Below, piece after piece: positions 42,516 to 53,647 of a stretch of DNA of 64,000 bases (its first letter is position 1; every line of letters begins with the position of its first letter). The notes under the pieces are model-generated. The model was not told the DNA's origin, made no database searches, and saw only the letters and a list, made by a program, of their open reading frames with translations. The translations under genes and the position numbers were made by a program. This DNA comes from Porogramme epimiltina (Eukaryota; Basidiomycota; Agaricomycetes; Polyporales; Polyporaceae): positions 1 through 64,000 of the forward strand of contig FTLJ01000096.1 of NCBI GenBank assembly GCA_900155495.1. The letters run 5' to 3'.

Positions 42516-43708
42516 ATGACCTGCACAGTCGTAGCCACCTTGTTTTCTAGTGTTCAGGCGCAAAACTTCACTGTGGCCGGCCCCCCTAAGCCCCACCAAT
42601 GTGTCCCTTTCACCTTCAACGTCACAGGAGGACAGGCTCCTTATACTCTCACCGTCTCTCACTTCGGCCAATCGAACACTACGCCGCCGGTTGCTATTTT
42701 CCCGAACCTCACGGGTCACTTGTGGCATTTACTCGTCAATGTCACAGGTGGGACCTCACTTCAAGGTGCAATGGTAGACAGTTCCAACCACAGGGCGAAT
42801 ACGGGGAAGTTCGTGGTGATCAGCACTGCCAATTCATCGACATCATGCCTTTCCACCGAGTCTTCTACAGAAAGCAGCTCTTCATCCACAGCCACCGCGA
42901 CTAATGAGTCGTCATCCTCTCCTTCCGAATCGTCCACCCCACTCAGCTCTGGTGCAATCGCTGGGGTTGCGATCGCTGCGGCCTTGATCGCTGCCGCAGC
43001 GCTCGCACTTGGGCTATACCTCCTCCGCAAGCATAAGAAACGGCGCTCCTCCGAGAAGCCGTTTATCGAAGGTATGCCGTCCACTTGCCTACTATCCCAC
43101 CCCAACTACTTCTCACATCACTCACAGATCTCGATCCATCCATAACTCAGTTTCTGCCAACTACCGAAACACCGCGGCCTCAACGCTCAAAGAGATCAAG
43201 CGCCTTAGCTCACCGCACTGTCGGCAGTGGCTCTGGTCCCTCTTCGACACTTCCGGCCTACGGGTATATGGAGCACGGCGTCGAAGGCCTCCGTACGTCC
43301 GGCACCAGCTTAGATGCCTCCCCTCGTATGATGCTTCCTGGTGACGTATCATCACATGAACCGGAGTCGCTGCCCGCATCAAGAGATGGGACCTTCATGG
43401 AGGTCGCGCAGAATGCACCGGCGTTCACTGTTTCAAATCCCAGGAGAATGAGCTCCAGTGATCACGAGCTTCCGCGAAGACCAGGAACAGGCGACAGTGG
43501 GAGCGCGCCATCGCGTTCGTCGAAGCCGCGCAACCCATCTGCTCTCCGAAATGCGACAATACCTGGAGAGGCGGAAGATGGTCAGACTTCGGAGCCGAGA
43601 CAAGAGGCAGACGGCGGCGTACGACTAGCTGGCGGGCCGCTGGACGACATGAGCCCTGACGATGGTGCTGTGACGCTGCCCCCTCCGTACCAGGTGTACT
43701 CGGCGTAG
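42516..43708 (+). CDS. Type C membrane protein: small Ig-like ectodomain on DGGVRLAGGP...LPPPYQVYSA tail
   Basis: Two exons, 42516-43071 and 43128-43708 (378 aa), phase-1 intron of 56 bases. MTCTVVATLFSSVQAQ is a short signal peptide; the preceding LLGLF in the same frame suggests the true start may lie further 5'. Ectodomain of about 90 residues: KPHQCVPFTFNVTGGQAPYT, LWHLLVNVTGGTSLQGAMV, STANSSTSCL, the same pattern as in 57720-58857 (first Cys after Pro-Pro, GGxxPY, terminal SCL/GCL). Ser/Thr stalk, Ala-rich membrane segment about 147-170, LRKHKKRRSS. Tail: STLPAYGYMEHG (PAYGY as in type A genes), EADGGVRLAGGPLDD and VTLPPPYQVYSA. This is the same tail on a different ectodomain. Confidence 0.85.
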
Positions 43709-44371
43709 GCTGCATTGGGTGAGCGCATTCTTGTATTATGTTATCATTTACGATTCAAGCTCATCCGCGTCACAGTGCAGTGATATTCACTCAAGAAGTC
43801 CCCACATAATGCTCGACATATTGTTTGTCGCTATCATACTATACATGGGAACGATGCAGTCATTTCGTTGAGACTTGTAACGAATGACACTTGTACTGTG
43901 CGATACATAATTGCGTAGATCTCTCAATTGGATGATGAAATCTGGAAGTAGTGGCCCCATCTTCGTGGTACGGTAGACCAAGTAACCACGTCTCGACTCC
44001 CCTCGGCCCCGTACCTTCGTCCCGGCCCCTTGACAGAACTCGCGAGGTTGTCCTGGCCGGAGATTTGCTACCGACACGGTCTATGCTAGATAGCGGGCGC
44101 TGTATCACACTTGACCCTCGCGGGTCGCTAGTTCGGATCCCGCCTCGATCTGGTGTAGGCAGATCTCCCTGACATTGCATTACAACTTAGTCGATATCAT
44201 TAGCAGGACATGAGTGAATGATGGAAGTGTTCGACCTCATTATCATATTAGCGTATCCTATAGTGTCCTCGCGAATCATGAAGCGGCCTTGTCATGTTAC
44301 TCAACGTAGATAATCGTCGTTATGCCTCTAAATGTGACAAATGAGTCCGTTTTGGCAGCCGAGAGTAGTAG
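43709..44371. other. Convergent intergenic
   Basis: Between the 3' ends of the type C gene and the MFS permease. A stretch at 44090-44165 with GTTCGGATCCC was considered as a tRNA and rejected. No gene supported. Confidence 0.5.
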
Positions 44372-46407
44372 CTAGGCCTTTTCTATAGGTGGTGCACTAT
44401 CCCGGAGAGAACTCAGTCGTTTTCGGTGGAGGAGGATAGCAGAGGTCGCATATGAGCTCATTCCAATGAGGCCCACGATCTATAACCGGGAGATCAGCAC
44501 CATCATTCGAAGATGACTGTGACTGCCACGACATACCCCGCTGAACACGGCTGGACGCCACCAGATATAGTCGTTCGTGAGGAGAGCACCGTTGATGGGG
44601 CCGCTGATAAGGCTTCCTATGCCACAGAAGAAGAACGCAATCCCCAGTCGAGCTCTGGGAATGAATGAATGTGCGGTCAGTCCACACAAGATCGGCGAGA
44701 GTAAAAAGAGGTAGGCGCACCCGATCTCAGACATATCATCAGCCATCGATGAGAAGAATGGCCCAAGGAGAGCGACGTCTAAGTGTAGCGATGGGGGAAG
44801 CGGTGAATATCGTCCCTCAGTGACCCCTACAAGGGTTCAAAATACTCACATGAGCCAGCAAAGAAACCGTAGATGATCGCAATGACGATCACGCTTGCGA
44901 CGCTCCCAAGGCCGATCATTCCAAAGACGAAGACGACGCAGATGAATGTTGAGAGTGTGATGACGTTGGCGACGCCCCACCAGCCCGCAAGAAATCCGCT
45001 GGCCAGCCGGCCGACGACACTACACCCATTCAACATTACGAGCTACACGCGTGTGAGTTATGCAGTAGCTAGGGTGACGGGGGAGCACAACGCACCGCAT
45101 AGAAGGAGAACTCCGCACTGAGCCCGTGCTTGAGCGAATCAAGTTGTATGTAGAAGAGAGGGAAGTAGAACGCCACGATGAACGTCGATATCCTGCCGTG
45201 AGCTGTCAGTATTGCACTTGAAAATGACCACGGCAAACAACGTTCACCTACCCAAGCACCCCGAACACGTACGGCGGGTCGCGCGCAAATTTCTTCGCCG
45301 AATGCCACATATCCATGCCCCCTTTGTCGACGGGCGGAGGGAAGCGCAGACGCATCATTGGACACGCGATGAGCAGGAGCCCCGCGATGAGTCCGGCGTT
45401 CGCGCGGGCGGCGGTCGCAAAGCCGAGCTGAGGGAGGGTGTTGTTAAGCATCAAGGGATGGATTACGGCCCCAAAAGAGGACCCCGCAGCCACCACGGTC
45501 ATTGCGAGCGCACGGCGCGCGTGGAAGTATTGGGATATGACGGCGATGCTAGGGATGTAAAGCATTCCGCCGCCTATCCCGGCAGCTATTCCTTGGCTGA
45601 GTAGGATCTGGGCGAGAGGCGATCAGTGGGAGTTACGCAGGAACGAGGATTACAGGCAGACCTGATAGAATGAGCCCTGCTGAGCGAGTGAGTGCATGAA
45701 AAGGGAGAATGCAAGCAGCAGCGAGCCTCCGTAGATGAGGTAATAGCTGGCGCAGCAGGATGAGTCGAGGGCAATAGTGCTCGGTGTAAAGCACGTACAA
45801 GTATCCGCGGTCATACAGTCTCCCCACAAAAATCCCTGCGGCAACGATTATGAACGAGTTGATACTTCCGATCCATCTAGTCGCACTGATAGTCAGCGCA
45901 TGCTGCACAGGATATCAAGGCTTATACGTACGAAATGGTGGAGGACGGGATATTTGTCAGGTATACTCGAGTATAATAGTCTAGACATTTCCGTCAGACT
46001 TGCAAAAGTATAAAGCATCGAGCGCATAAATAAGCACCTTCGTACACGCCAAAAGACGTAGTATACCTGGACCATCTTTGGATAAGCCGACAAACACTAT
46101 ATTCAGGGGGATTAGACTGACCCAAAAGTGCACACCTGTAAGAGGAATCTGGTGACGGCCTCATGAGGTCAGAAATCGAGTTGAGCAGGGAAAAAAGAAT
46201 TCTGACTCACGCGCCGGCCACATTTGTCCACGCCACGAGGCCTCCCTCTGGATACGCGGAAAGGTGGGATGAAGGGTTTGATTCGTCTAAGGTGGGCGAG
46301 GAAACCTCATTCTTAGAGCCTTCTTGTACCACTTCTGCTGGCGCTTTTGTGACGTCAGATTCCGAGTCTGGCTTCACGCACGGCGTTCGTAGCTGGTTCG
46401 TGGACAT
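44372..46407 (-). CDS. Major facilitator superfamily permease, monocarboxylate (MCH) type
   Basis: Twelve exons: 46407-46211, 46148-46122, 46066-46038, 45980-45932, 45876-45799, 45746-45662, 45607-45252, 45192-45096, 45042-44850, 44778-44721, 44654-44537, 44479-44372 (464 aa). Predicted proton-coupled uptake or export of a small organic acid across the plasma membrane. Landmarks of the fungal MCH/MCT group: cytosolic N-tail then YPEGGLVAWTNVAGAFLLQV, YTTSFGVYEDYYTRVYL, PSSTISWIGSINSF, GIFVGRLYDRGY (loop 2-3 motif), GIAAGIGGGMLYIPSIAVIS, YFHARRALAMTVVAAGSSFG, IHPLM, GRLASGFLAGWWG, and HRKRLSSLRDSAP at the C-terminus. Every join keeps frame. Substrate cannot be told from sequence. Unrelated to the membrane receptor family around it. 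Confidence 0.92.
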
Positions 46408-47600
46408 CTGGTCGTGATCTGTCTAAGCGAGGGGTTGGCGTGAGCTGGAGGAAGGGGGAAATGGGAAGACAGGCCTTGCAGTGCTCGACAATGGAACTTC
46501 CCTTTATAAAGCACCTAACTGTAAGCACAGTTGGGCGAGGAAGGCCAACGAACCCGCGGAAACAAGCGTTTGAGTCGACTGCAGTCTGAGTCAGCAGCAC
46601 GAATATCGTGATCATGAGGGTCCCCGGGTATTCAAATGATGGCGTGTCCCCAACCTAACTGTACGGCTTTGTCGGCCTGACATCGCCACTGTGGTACACA
46701 CTAACTGGCCGACGCGATCTTCTTTGAGCTCTGGTCACCCTAACCAGGCTGGTCGTGCTGGTCGTGACCTGAGGGGGTGTTGCTAGACACTGGACAGCCC
46801 TCACTACCGTGTTTATAGCACTGTGAGTGCATGATACGATGTAGGTAGCCTATGTTATAGGAGATGGCACGAATACAATCGGGGTGAGACTAAGGAATAA
46901 CTTCAAGGAGACTCTGGACGTCTGCCGAAGTTGGCGTCGGAGAGTCATCGAAGGAAGGAACGGCAAGCAGGGTCCGATACTGGGATTAGTAAGAAGTTTT
47001 CGGAGCGGAGACCCGAGGCTCGCGGCTCCTCGTCGGAGCTTGAAAGAGGTGAAACCTCCGATGTCGTCGGCATGGCACGGCTTGGGTGGAGTTATATGGG
47101 TGGGATCACGCCGTGTTCCTTGGGCTGTCGGAGATTCAAACTGGATCGACGTCCGCGGATTCCTCGCTCGTCTCGAATTTGGGCCTTCCTTACTCACGAC
47201 GCCTCGTGGTGATGGAACATGTCTGTTCTCTTCCTCATAATGCCTATGGTGGCGACAGTCCTTTGAATGTGCACCCTCTCCGCCATGCCGCTGCTGCTTA
47301 AGAGTGAAATGTCGCCCTTGTCATCCGCATCCTCCCACTAGTGAATCGAGGCCAGCGGACACTGCGAACACTCCTCTTGGGTGTGGAAGCCTCAGCGGCG
47401 AATGGACAGGATAGGAGGCGGGTATATGGGGGGGATGGAGAAACGGCTGGGGTCGTCGCTGAGTGTCCCAGCTTCGCTGTCGACGTTCGCTGTCGGCCAT
47501 ATCCTTTTTGAGCAAAATATGGCCTTAGAAATTTGAGCCGTCGTCCCCAGTCTCGTCTGCCCCGCCTTGCCTCGCCCAACATCGCCGACATTCGTCCACC
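46408..47600. other. Divergent intergenic (MFS permease / MYND gene)
   Basis: Upstream region of both the minus-strand permease and the plus-strand MYND gene. Overlapping open frames at 46850-47240 on both strands have no recognisable product. Confidence 0.5.
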
Positions 47601-48571
47601 ATGGATACTCCCTCAAAGCCGCCGCCCCATGGCCACCGGCACTGCGATGCTGGGCTCTTCCACAGTGAGCTACCCATACATACCCATCGCCATTGCAAAA
47701 ACTGCTTCCGTATGAACCGCTGCGAGGGCGCCGAAGCCTTCAAGCTCTTCCGTTGCTCAAAATGTGCCATCGAGACATACTGCGTGCGTCCATCATTACC
47801 CAGTCCTCATGCACCCTCTAAGACGTCTGTGTGTCAGTCGAAGGAATGCCAGAAGGAGCACTGGAAGAAAGGGCACAAGGGTGGATGCCAGTTCTATTCT
47901 CTCAGCCGTGAGGCAACGACTCGCAACTCCGGCGATCCCAAGGCATGGTCCTACCTCACCACATGGATTGCCTTCCACAATACGACTCTCGTCAACGCCA
48001 CCCTTGCGTTCTACTTGCTCCAGAAGGACATCATACCCGACGTCGCCGCAACACACCTCCTCCACCTCTCCCTTCTCTATCATGATGATCCCGCTCTGCC
48101 CATCGAACGTCGCTTCGAGGTTCGCGGCTTCAATTTCACGCACAAGGATAAACCTGCCATCGCCCCCGGCAAGACCTACGCCGACATCGTCTACCCGAGC
48201 CGGAAGGGAGCAGTCCAGATGGGACATATGAGCCTCGGTGACGACTACTGGGACACAGGCGCGTACCTCCTCATGGTCCAGTTCAAGAAGGAGAACCAGG
48301 GCGCGATCCCGTTCTGGAAGCATTTCGGGATCGACAAAGCCAGCGCGCGCGCAACGCCGTCGTGTCACCATCCGGCGGACATTCTCAAGTACCACATTCA
48401 CGGAGGCTTAAAGCCGCACTTTTGCTGTGGACGGATGCCAGGAATGCCGACGTGCTGCTGTGGGGGTTGGACACACGAAAAGGTGTGTTTGCCCTTCGTC
48501 GTTCGACTAGTGCTTCGACTAACCAGTCCTGTAACCTGCAGTCGGGACATGCGCCGAAGGAAGGCTGGTGA
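47601..48571 (+). CDS. MYND zinc-finger protein with CCCGGWTH motif (copy 2)
   Basis: Three exons, 47601-47783, 47838-48482, 48542-48571 (285 aa), introns 54 and 59 bases, phase 0, at the same positions as in the other two copies. N-terminus HCDAGLFHSELPIHTHRHCK leads to the MYND finger: CKNCFRMNRC, LFRCSKCAIETYC|SKECQKEHWKKGHKGGC. Conserved middle: WSYLTTWIAFHNTTLVNATL, DDPALPIERRFEVRGFNF, GDDYWDTGAYLLMVQF, IPFWKHFGIDKASARATP. C-terminus HFCCGRMPGMPTCCCGGWTH, then the short exon SGHAPKEGW. MYND domains bind proline-rich peptides in known proteins; what this one does is unknown. It and copy 3 flank the membrane gene 48904-50105. Confidence 0.9.
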
Positions 48572-48903
48572 AGGAAGCATGCACTACTGCCCTGTAGCAT
48601 ACATCTGGCTGTACAGTACCCTCTCGCGCGCTATATATCCCATTGTGCTCTCAAACCCCTCCACTGCGTGCTTTGGATTCTCGGTTCATTCTTACGCTCT
48701 CTCCGAGTTGATATAAGGTACGATGTGTCAGTAAGATGATTTACGCTTCCATGGTGGAAGGAATGAAAGTATGTGTTCGTCAGTTGCGATAAGTTCGAAG
48801 CGTGGTCATCACGAGCCGTCCATCTAGTGTTTCAGACAGGTACCCCGCGTAATCGTCAAAACTTGGGATATGCACCTTCCGTCTCTCCAATACGGCTCCC
48901 CTC
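48572..48903. other. Short intergenic
   Basis: 3' flank of the MYND gene and promoter of the next membrane gene, same strand. Nothing else seen. Confidence 0.6.
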
Positions 48904-50105
48904 ATGGCGCAGACGTCTGGTCTGACTCGCGCAGTCTCTGGAACAGGTAATGCGCAGCAAGGTATGAAAGTATCTCACCTCTTCGTACATCCTTGATTTG
49001 CTTACCCCCATTGGTAGAATGCACAGGTTCCAACTTCTACAAGTTTCCCGGCCGAGGGGATGTAGTCAATACGACACAGCCAGTTGAACTCGCTTGGAAC
49101 CCAGGATGTCTTGACACCCTCGAGGTGGATATATTTCTGTTTTCCGTGCTCAGCGAAGGCAATCCCGTCCCGTGCGTCTGGGAGAACGTCGACAACGGCG
49201 CGGGCAGGTACAGCATCGACCTTGACGCAAAATGGTGGAACTTCAGCAAGTCAGTTCTACTTGGCCTCATCGTCGTCCCCTCGGGTCAGCTCCCGTTCAA
49301 CTCTTCCCTCCCTATGGGTCCACTGTTTACCGCGACGTACTCTGGCGATCTTTCACCGCTTAACAGTAAGCACCCAAGTAGATTGGGAACATGCTTAATC
49401 GTTGCGGCGGCCGTCGCACCCTTCCTCTTCCTCGTCTCCATCTCCGCAGCAATATACCTCATGAAACCCCGACTCTCGTGGAGAAGCGTCATCCGGACAA
49501 GTTCACGCAAGATCGCTAATGAACGCAAGGTTTCCGCCGCATCCTGCATCTCCCACGAGGCGCGGCGTTTCCGACGAGCGCCGCCGGCGTACTCGTCGAA
49601 CTCCATCTACGCCCCATCCATTGCCACCATCGAGAGTTTCGATGCTCTCGATCCGACGACCCCGCCATTGGCTATGTATCCCATCCATCTCCCGGGACTC
49701 ATGGAAGATGCGAACGAGTTAGATATCAGCACCTGGAAGCCAGCAACCAAGTTCGAACCCGAGTTCCATCTTCCGCATCTTCCCTCCAAGACGCCCTCCG
49801 AACCTTCGTCCACCCAGCACACGCCATCGCCCAGTAGTGCGTCCGCGGACACCCTCGCGACTCTTCCCCCCATTTACGGGCCGTGCACCAACGTGACAGG
49901 CTCTCTCCATCCCCCACCTGTGATCGAACATCTTTACGAACATCGACCTGGAGGGGTTCTCCCGAGCCCTACCCGGCCACGCCGGCGTTCCGTAGATGGC
50001 GGTGTGCGTCTCGACGGGGGTCCACCATTCTCTGGTGACGGGGGTCCGGGTGCGGATCTCCGGGTAGACGACGTAGCATGGGCGCTGCCTCCCTACGATG
50101 AGTAA
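48904..50105 (+). CDS. Type C membrane protein: Kre9/Knh1-like Ig-fold ectodomain on DGGVRLDGGP tail
   Basis: Two exons, 48904-48961 and 49018-50105 (381 aa), phase-1 intron of 56 bases. Starts MAQTSGLTRAVSGTGNAQQ, no signal peptide. Residues ~20-135: FPGRGDVVNTTQPVELAWNP, LEVDIFLFSV, CVWENVDNGAGRYSIDLDAK, WWNFSKSVLLGLIVV; the TVTW..VDIYLY..AGSYS..W order recalls the Ser/Thr-rich Kre9/Knh1-like wall domain of fungi (by resemblance). Membrane segment about 142-167, then KPRLSWRSVIRTSSRK. Tail: RRAPPAYSSNSIY, ATLPPIYGP, RRRSVDGGVRLDGGPP and the end WALPPYDE. A second donor (GTAATG, 15 bases earlier in exon 1) would also keep frame. Confidence 0.8.
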
Positions 50106-50911
50106 CTTCTGGGTATGTATCTGATCATTTATCACCATGCGTTCGACATTCACTGAGGGCTCGGGGTGGTGTTCAGGGAGGATCAAATTGGCGAAATTGT
50201 TGCGTGGAGCGAGCATGGAGTGCCTTTAACTTGTTTTCTAGAGTACTGTTCCGTCGTTTGTTACCTTGGCGATGATGTGACCCTTGTGCAATGTATCCTC
50301 CGTCTCCGTAATCTTGGTCTCTGTCGCTTTGAATTTGGTCGAAGCCAATTGTTAATGAGACGTATATAGTATTGGTCGTAAGTATGTAGTCCTAATAGAT
50401 GAGTTATATGCCTGACTTTCGGAGTCTGAAGTGTATGATATTGAAGGCGGAGAGTAAGTAAGTCCTCGATATCGGCTTCAATCTCCGAAGATGATGGTGC
50501 CTCTCCAAGTCCCCTCGTTGCAGACACCATGCTTTTCCCCCTCATCGGCATCTCTATACATCAGTCCGTTCCGACCTTCTGTATAATGTTAAGTGAAATG
50601 TCAAGACTTACAACCTCTTGTTGCGCGGGAGCCATGGCAAGAAACAACACTCTACGTTGGACTGGCCCCTCACTTCGACCTGGAGTTGTCTGCCGGTGGG
50701 CTCGTTGAGGAGACAGGGCGGATGAAGGGGTACCGTAGGCACGAATAAGGAATGGTACACGGGACGGCTGTAGCTGAGTGTGCCCAGTTTGCTGCGTCAT
50801 ATCGATCACACCCGATGGTCCCGAGCCTCAGTTTTCGAGCCAGTTATCGCCCCGCCCCTGTCTCGTCGTCCTACATCTGCAACGACGTCCACCCTCTCTT
50901 CGAACTCAACT
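50106..50911. other. Intergenic, no supported gene
   Basis: 3' flank of the Kre9-like membrane gene and promoter of MYND copy 3. No conserved frame. Confidence 0.5.
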
Positions 50912-51866
50912 ATGCCCGAACCCTCTGCGCGATCGTCGGATGCGGGGCTCTTCCACGATGCAATGCCTATACACACCCATCGTCACTGCAAGAACTGCTT
51001 CCGCATGAATCGCTGCGAAGGCGCGGACGCTTCCAAGCTTTTCCGGTGCTCAAGGTGCACAGTCGAGACGTATTGTGTGCGTGTATGGCCTTATATATGC
51101 GTGTGTCGTCTCACCCAGTGTGTTTATAGTCTAAAGAATGCCAGAAGGAGCATTGGAAGAAAGGCCACAAGAGCGGATGTCAACTCTACTCTGCCTTCCG
51201 CGATTCCGCGACCACGTTCTCAGGCGACCCCAAGGCATGGTCATACCTTACCACCTGGATAGCGTTTCACAACACCACCCTCGTCAACGCCACCCTTGCA
51301 TTCTACTTGCTCATGAAGAACTTCTTCCCCGGCGACGTCTTCAACGAATATATACTCGAAATCACCCTCCTCTACCACGACGACCCCTCCTTGCCCATCG
51401 AGCGCCGCTTCGAGGTCCGCGGCCACCAGTTTGCACACAAGGACCAGCCCGGCCCCCTCGGCGGCCTCAGCTACGCCGACACAATCTTCCGCGGCTCACG
51501 CGAGGCCGCGGTGGAGATCGGGCGTAAGCACCTCGGGGAAAACTACTTCGCGACGGGTGCGTACATCGTGATGGCCAAATTCAAGGCGGGGAGAGAAGAA
51601 GGCGTCCCGTTCTGGAAGCACTTCGGCATCGACAAGGAGAGTGCGCGCGCGACGCCGCTCACCATGCGCCCGCTGGAAGTTCTCAAGCGCAACATCCACG
51701 AGGGAGTGAAGCCGCGCTTCTGCTGTGGGAGGGTCCCGGGATTGCCGACGTGCTGTTGTGGTGGCTGGACGCACGAGAAGGTACGCTCTCCCTTTACAGT
51801 CCGTAGGGTGTGACCCTGAAGGTTGCTACGCTACAGCCAGATCATGCTCCGAGGGAAGGATCATAG
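50912..51866 (+). CDS. MYND zinc-finger protein with CCCGGWTH motif (copy 3)
   Basis: Three exons, 50912-51076, 51130-51780, 51837-51866 (281 aa), introns 53 and 56 bases, phase 0. Starts MPEPSARSSDAGLFHDAMPI, then HTHRHCKNCFRMNRC, LFRCSRCTVETYC|SKECQKEHWKKGHKSGC completing the MYND finger. Middle part: WSYLTTWIAFHNTTLVNATL, YHDDPSLPIERRFEVRGHQF, YFATGAYIVMAKF, VPFWKHFGIDKESARATP. Ends RFCCGRVPGLPTCCCGGWTH and PDHAPREGS. Closest to copy 2; copy 1 at 5831-6809 is more diverged. Same intron positions in all three, so they descend from one intron-containing gene. Function unknown beyond the finger. Confidence 0.9.
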
Positions 51867-53647
51867 AGAATAAGTTGGCCGTAGGCACGTTTTGATGTAT
51901 ACTATCCCTCTTTATACTTTATACTACCGTGCTCGCTGTACCCCCTTGGACGTCTTCCTGCCATCCCCACCTTACCCCTGAAGCTTTCTTGGAGCTGGGA
52001 TCTATCAAGGATCTGACTCATGGACCTGCGCTGACGGAACGTCTGTCGCCCGATTAGCAGGAGGATTCCTGCCCCTCGCACAGTAGTTACCGCAGTGACA
52101 CTACTCATGACTTTTGTTTAGACAAATGCGTATACAAGGTACGTGGTTGTTTCTGGATACCAAACTGCGTACTCACCGTAATACCTCTGCTGCAGCCTAA
52201 CCGTGAGTGTTATGCGCGCGAGCCGAGCCTCCTTTGCGAAGAGCAGGGCTTGGTCTCGCTCTCCAGAGCAGCCGCATCGAAGTTGCTTGAGAGAGACGGA
52301 ACAGCCCTCATTTGCTGCTCGCGCGTGCATCGTGTCGTCATGGACGCATGATCACACATCCTAGCACGCTGTTTCATTATTTCCCTGTACGCGATCCTCA
52401 CCAGCCCTCCGTAGTAGCTTTGTGTTACTCTTTAAACTTCGGCGATAGTCTACCACCAGTCACCCCTTCGAACGACGAATATGTAGAGAGCAGAAACACT
52501 TTGCCTCTCCATTCAGATGCAGGATAGAACATATATGTGTACTCTCACAGTAGTTCTGACGTTTACATGTAACTTCAACTCTCCCGGCTCTATATTCGAG
52601 ATTATCCCATCTCTGGTTGAACCCAGCAGCTGCCGGTCGGCATATCACGTTATCACGTGCCTATCATATGTGATGACACGGCTCGCTGATCTCACTTTGG
52701 GATTCGTCTGTCAATGCCTGTGCTCTGTTGTCTGGTACCAGCCCACTCCGAACAAATTCCCCGGCGTATGCTGTGTATTTACTATTCCCGAGCTGCCCGC
52801 AATCGCCATCGTGGTTCTCTAACGCTGCAATGTCACAGAAGAAAGAATACGATCTGATTCATGTCGCCCATCTGTCAAAGCCTACACGATTGATTCCCTG
52901 CCCAAGCTCCAAGCACGTCTTCTCACAATCTGCCGTCGTCTATGACGCCGTCGCTGGCATCGTCCGTACCGTCCGGTGCAGTGCAAGGCGACAGGATGTT
53001 CCGTCTTCCGGGCGCTGGTGTCCTGTACCCGCGGTTGGTGAAGCTCTGTGCTACAGTTCAGCCTCACCAGTGACTACGCCGACCTGCTTACTCTCAACGA
53101 TATGGGGCCATCCTCGGAATGTATATCATAAGGATGGTGCGTCGCATTCCACTTCGACGTAAATTTGTACTACTGGCTGACCTACAGGCGTGCTCACGCG
53201 GAAGTTTACCTCACACTGTTGGTGGACTTGCGGGACAGGTTCCGCCCATGAGTAAGAATTGACGTTCGAAGTCCAGTAGGTTCAGGGAGCATTGATGCAT
53301 GATGGTGCTGCCACCTGCGGGCGAGTCAACTTCCCCTTCTGTCTTCCCGCGCTCGAGGGTAGCGTCCACGTGATGCGGTCCGTCTGCTGCAAGCTATCGC
53401 CGTGGCGGTTCTGACGGAAGATGGGGCCACTGCTCTCCTCCGAAGCGTTGGTAGCCGCCATAATCTTCGGGACGCTGATGAGCGTCGCGTTTTAGACACG
53501 GCCCGTGCTCTCAGGAGTTGTCCAGGGCATTGTTATTCACTGACGTCTCTCCTCATGGTCTTCACCAACACCTCGTAGGCGTTCCGCCGTTCTTTCTTGC
53601 TCTCTCCATTCTCGTCTCTGCCCTAGCGTTCCCGCCAGACGGGAGTC
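51867..53647. other. Intergenic, no supported gene
   Basis: About 1.8 kb. Open frames such as 52728-53162 (plus) give no recognisable product and have no splice partners. May hold the leader of the type E gene at 53648, possibly with an upstream exon near 53518-53640. Confidence 0.45.

Noticed and set aside
44060..44165. tRNA-like stretch with GTTCGGATCCC (B-box-like) and a GACCC-TCGC-GGGTC hairpin
   Set aside because: The putative T-stem does not pair (GCTAG against CCCGC) and no acceptor stem or anticodon arm can be folded around it.
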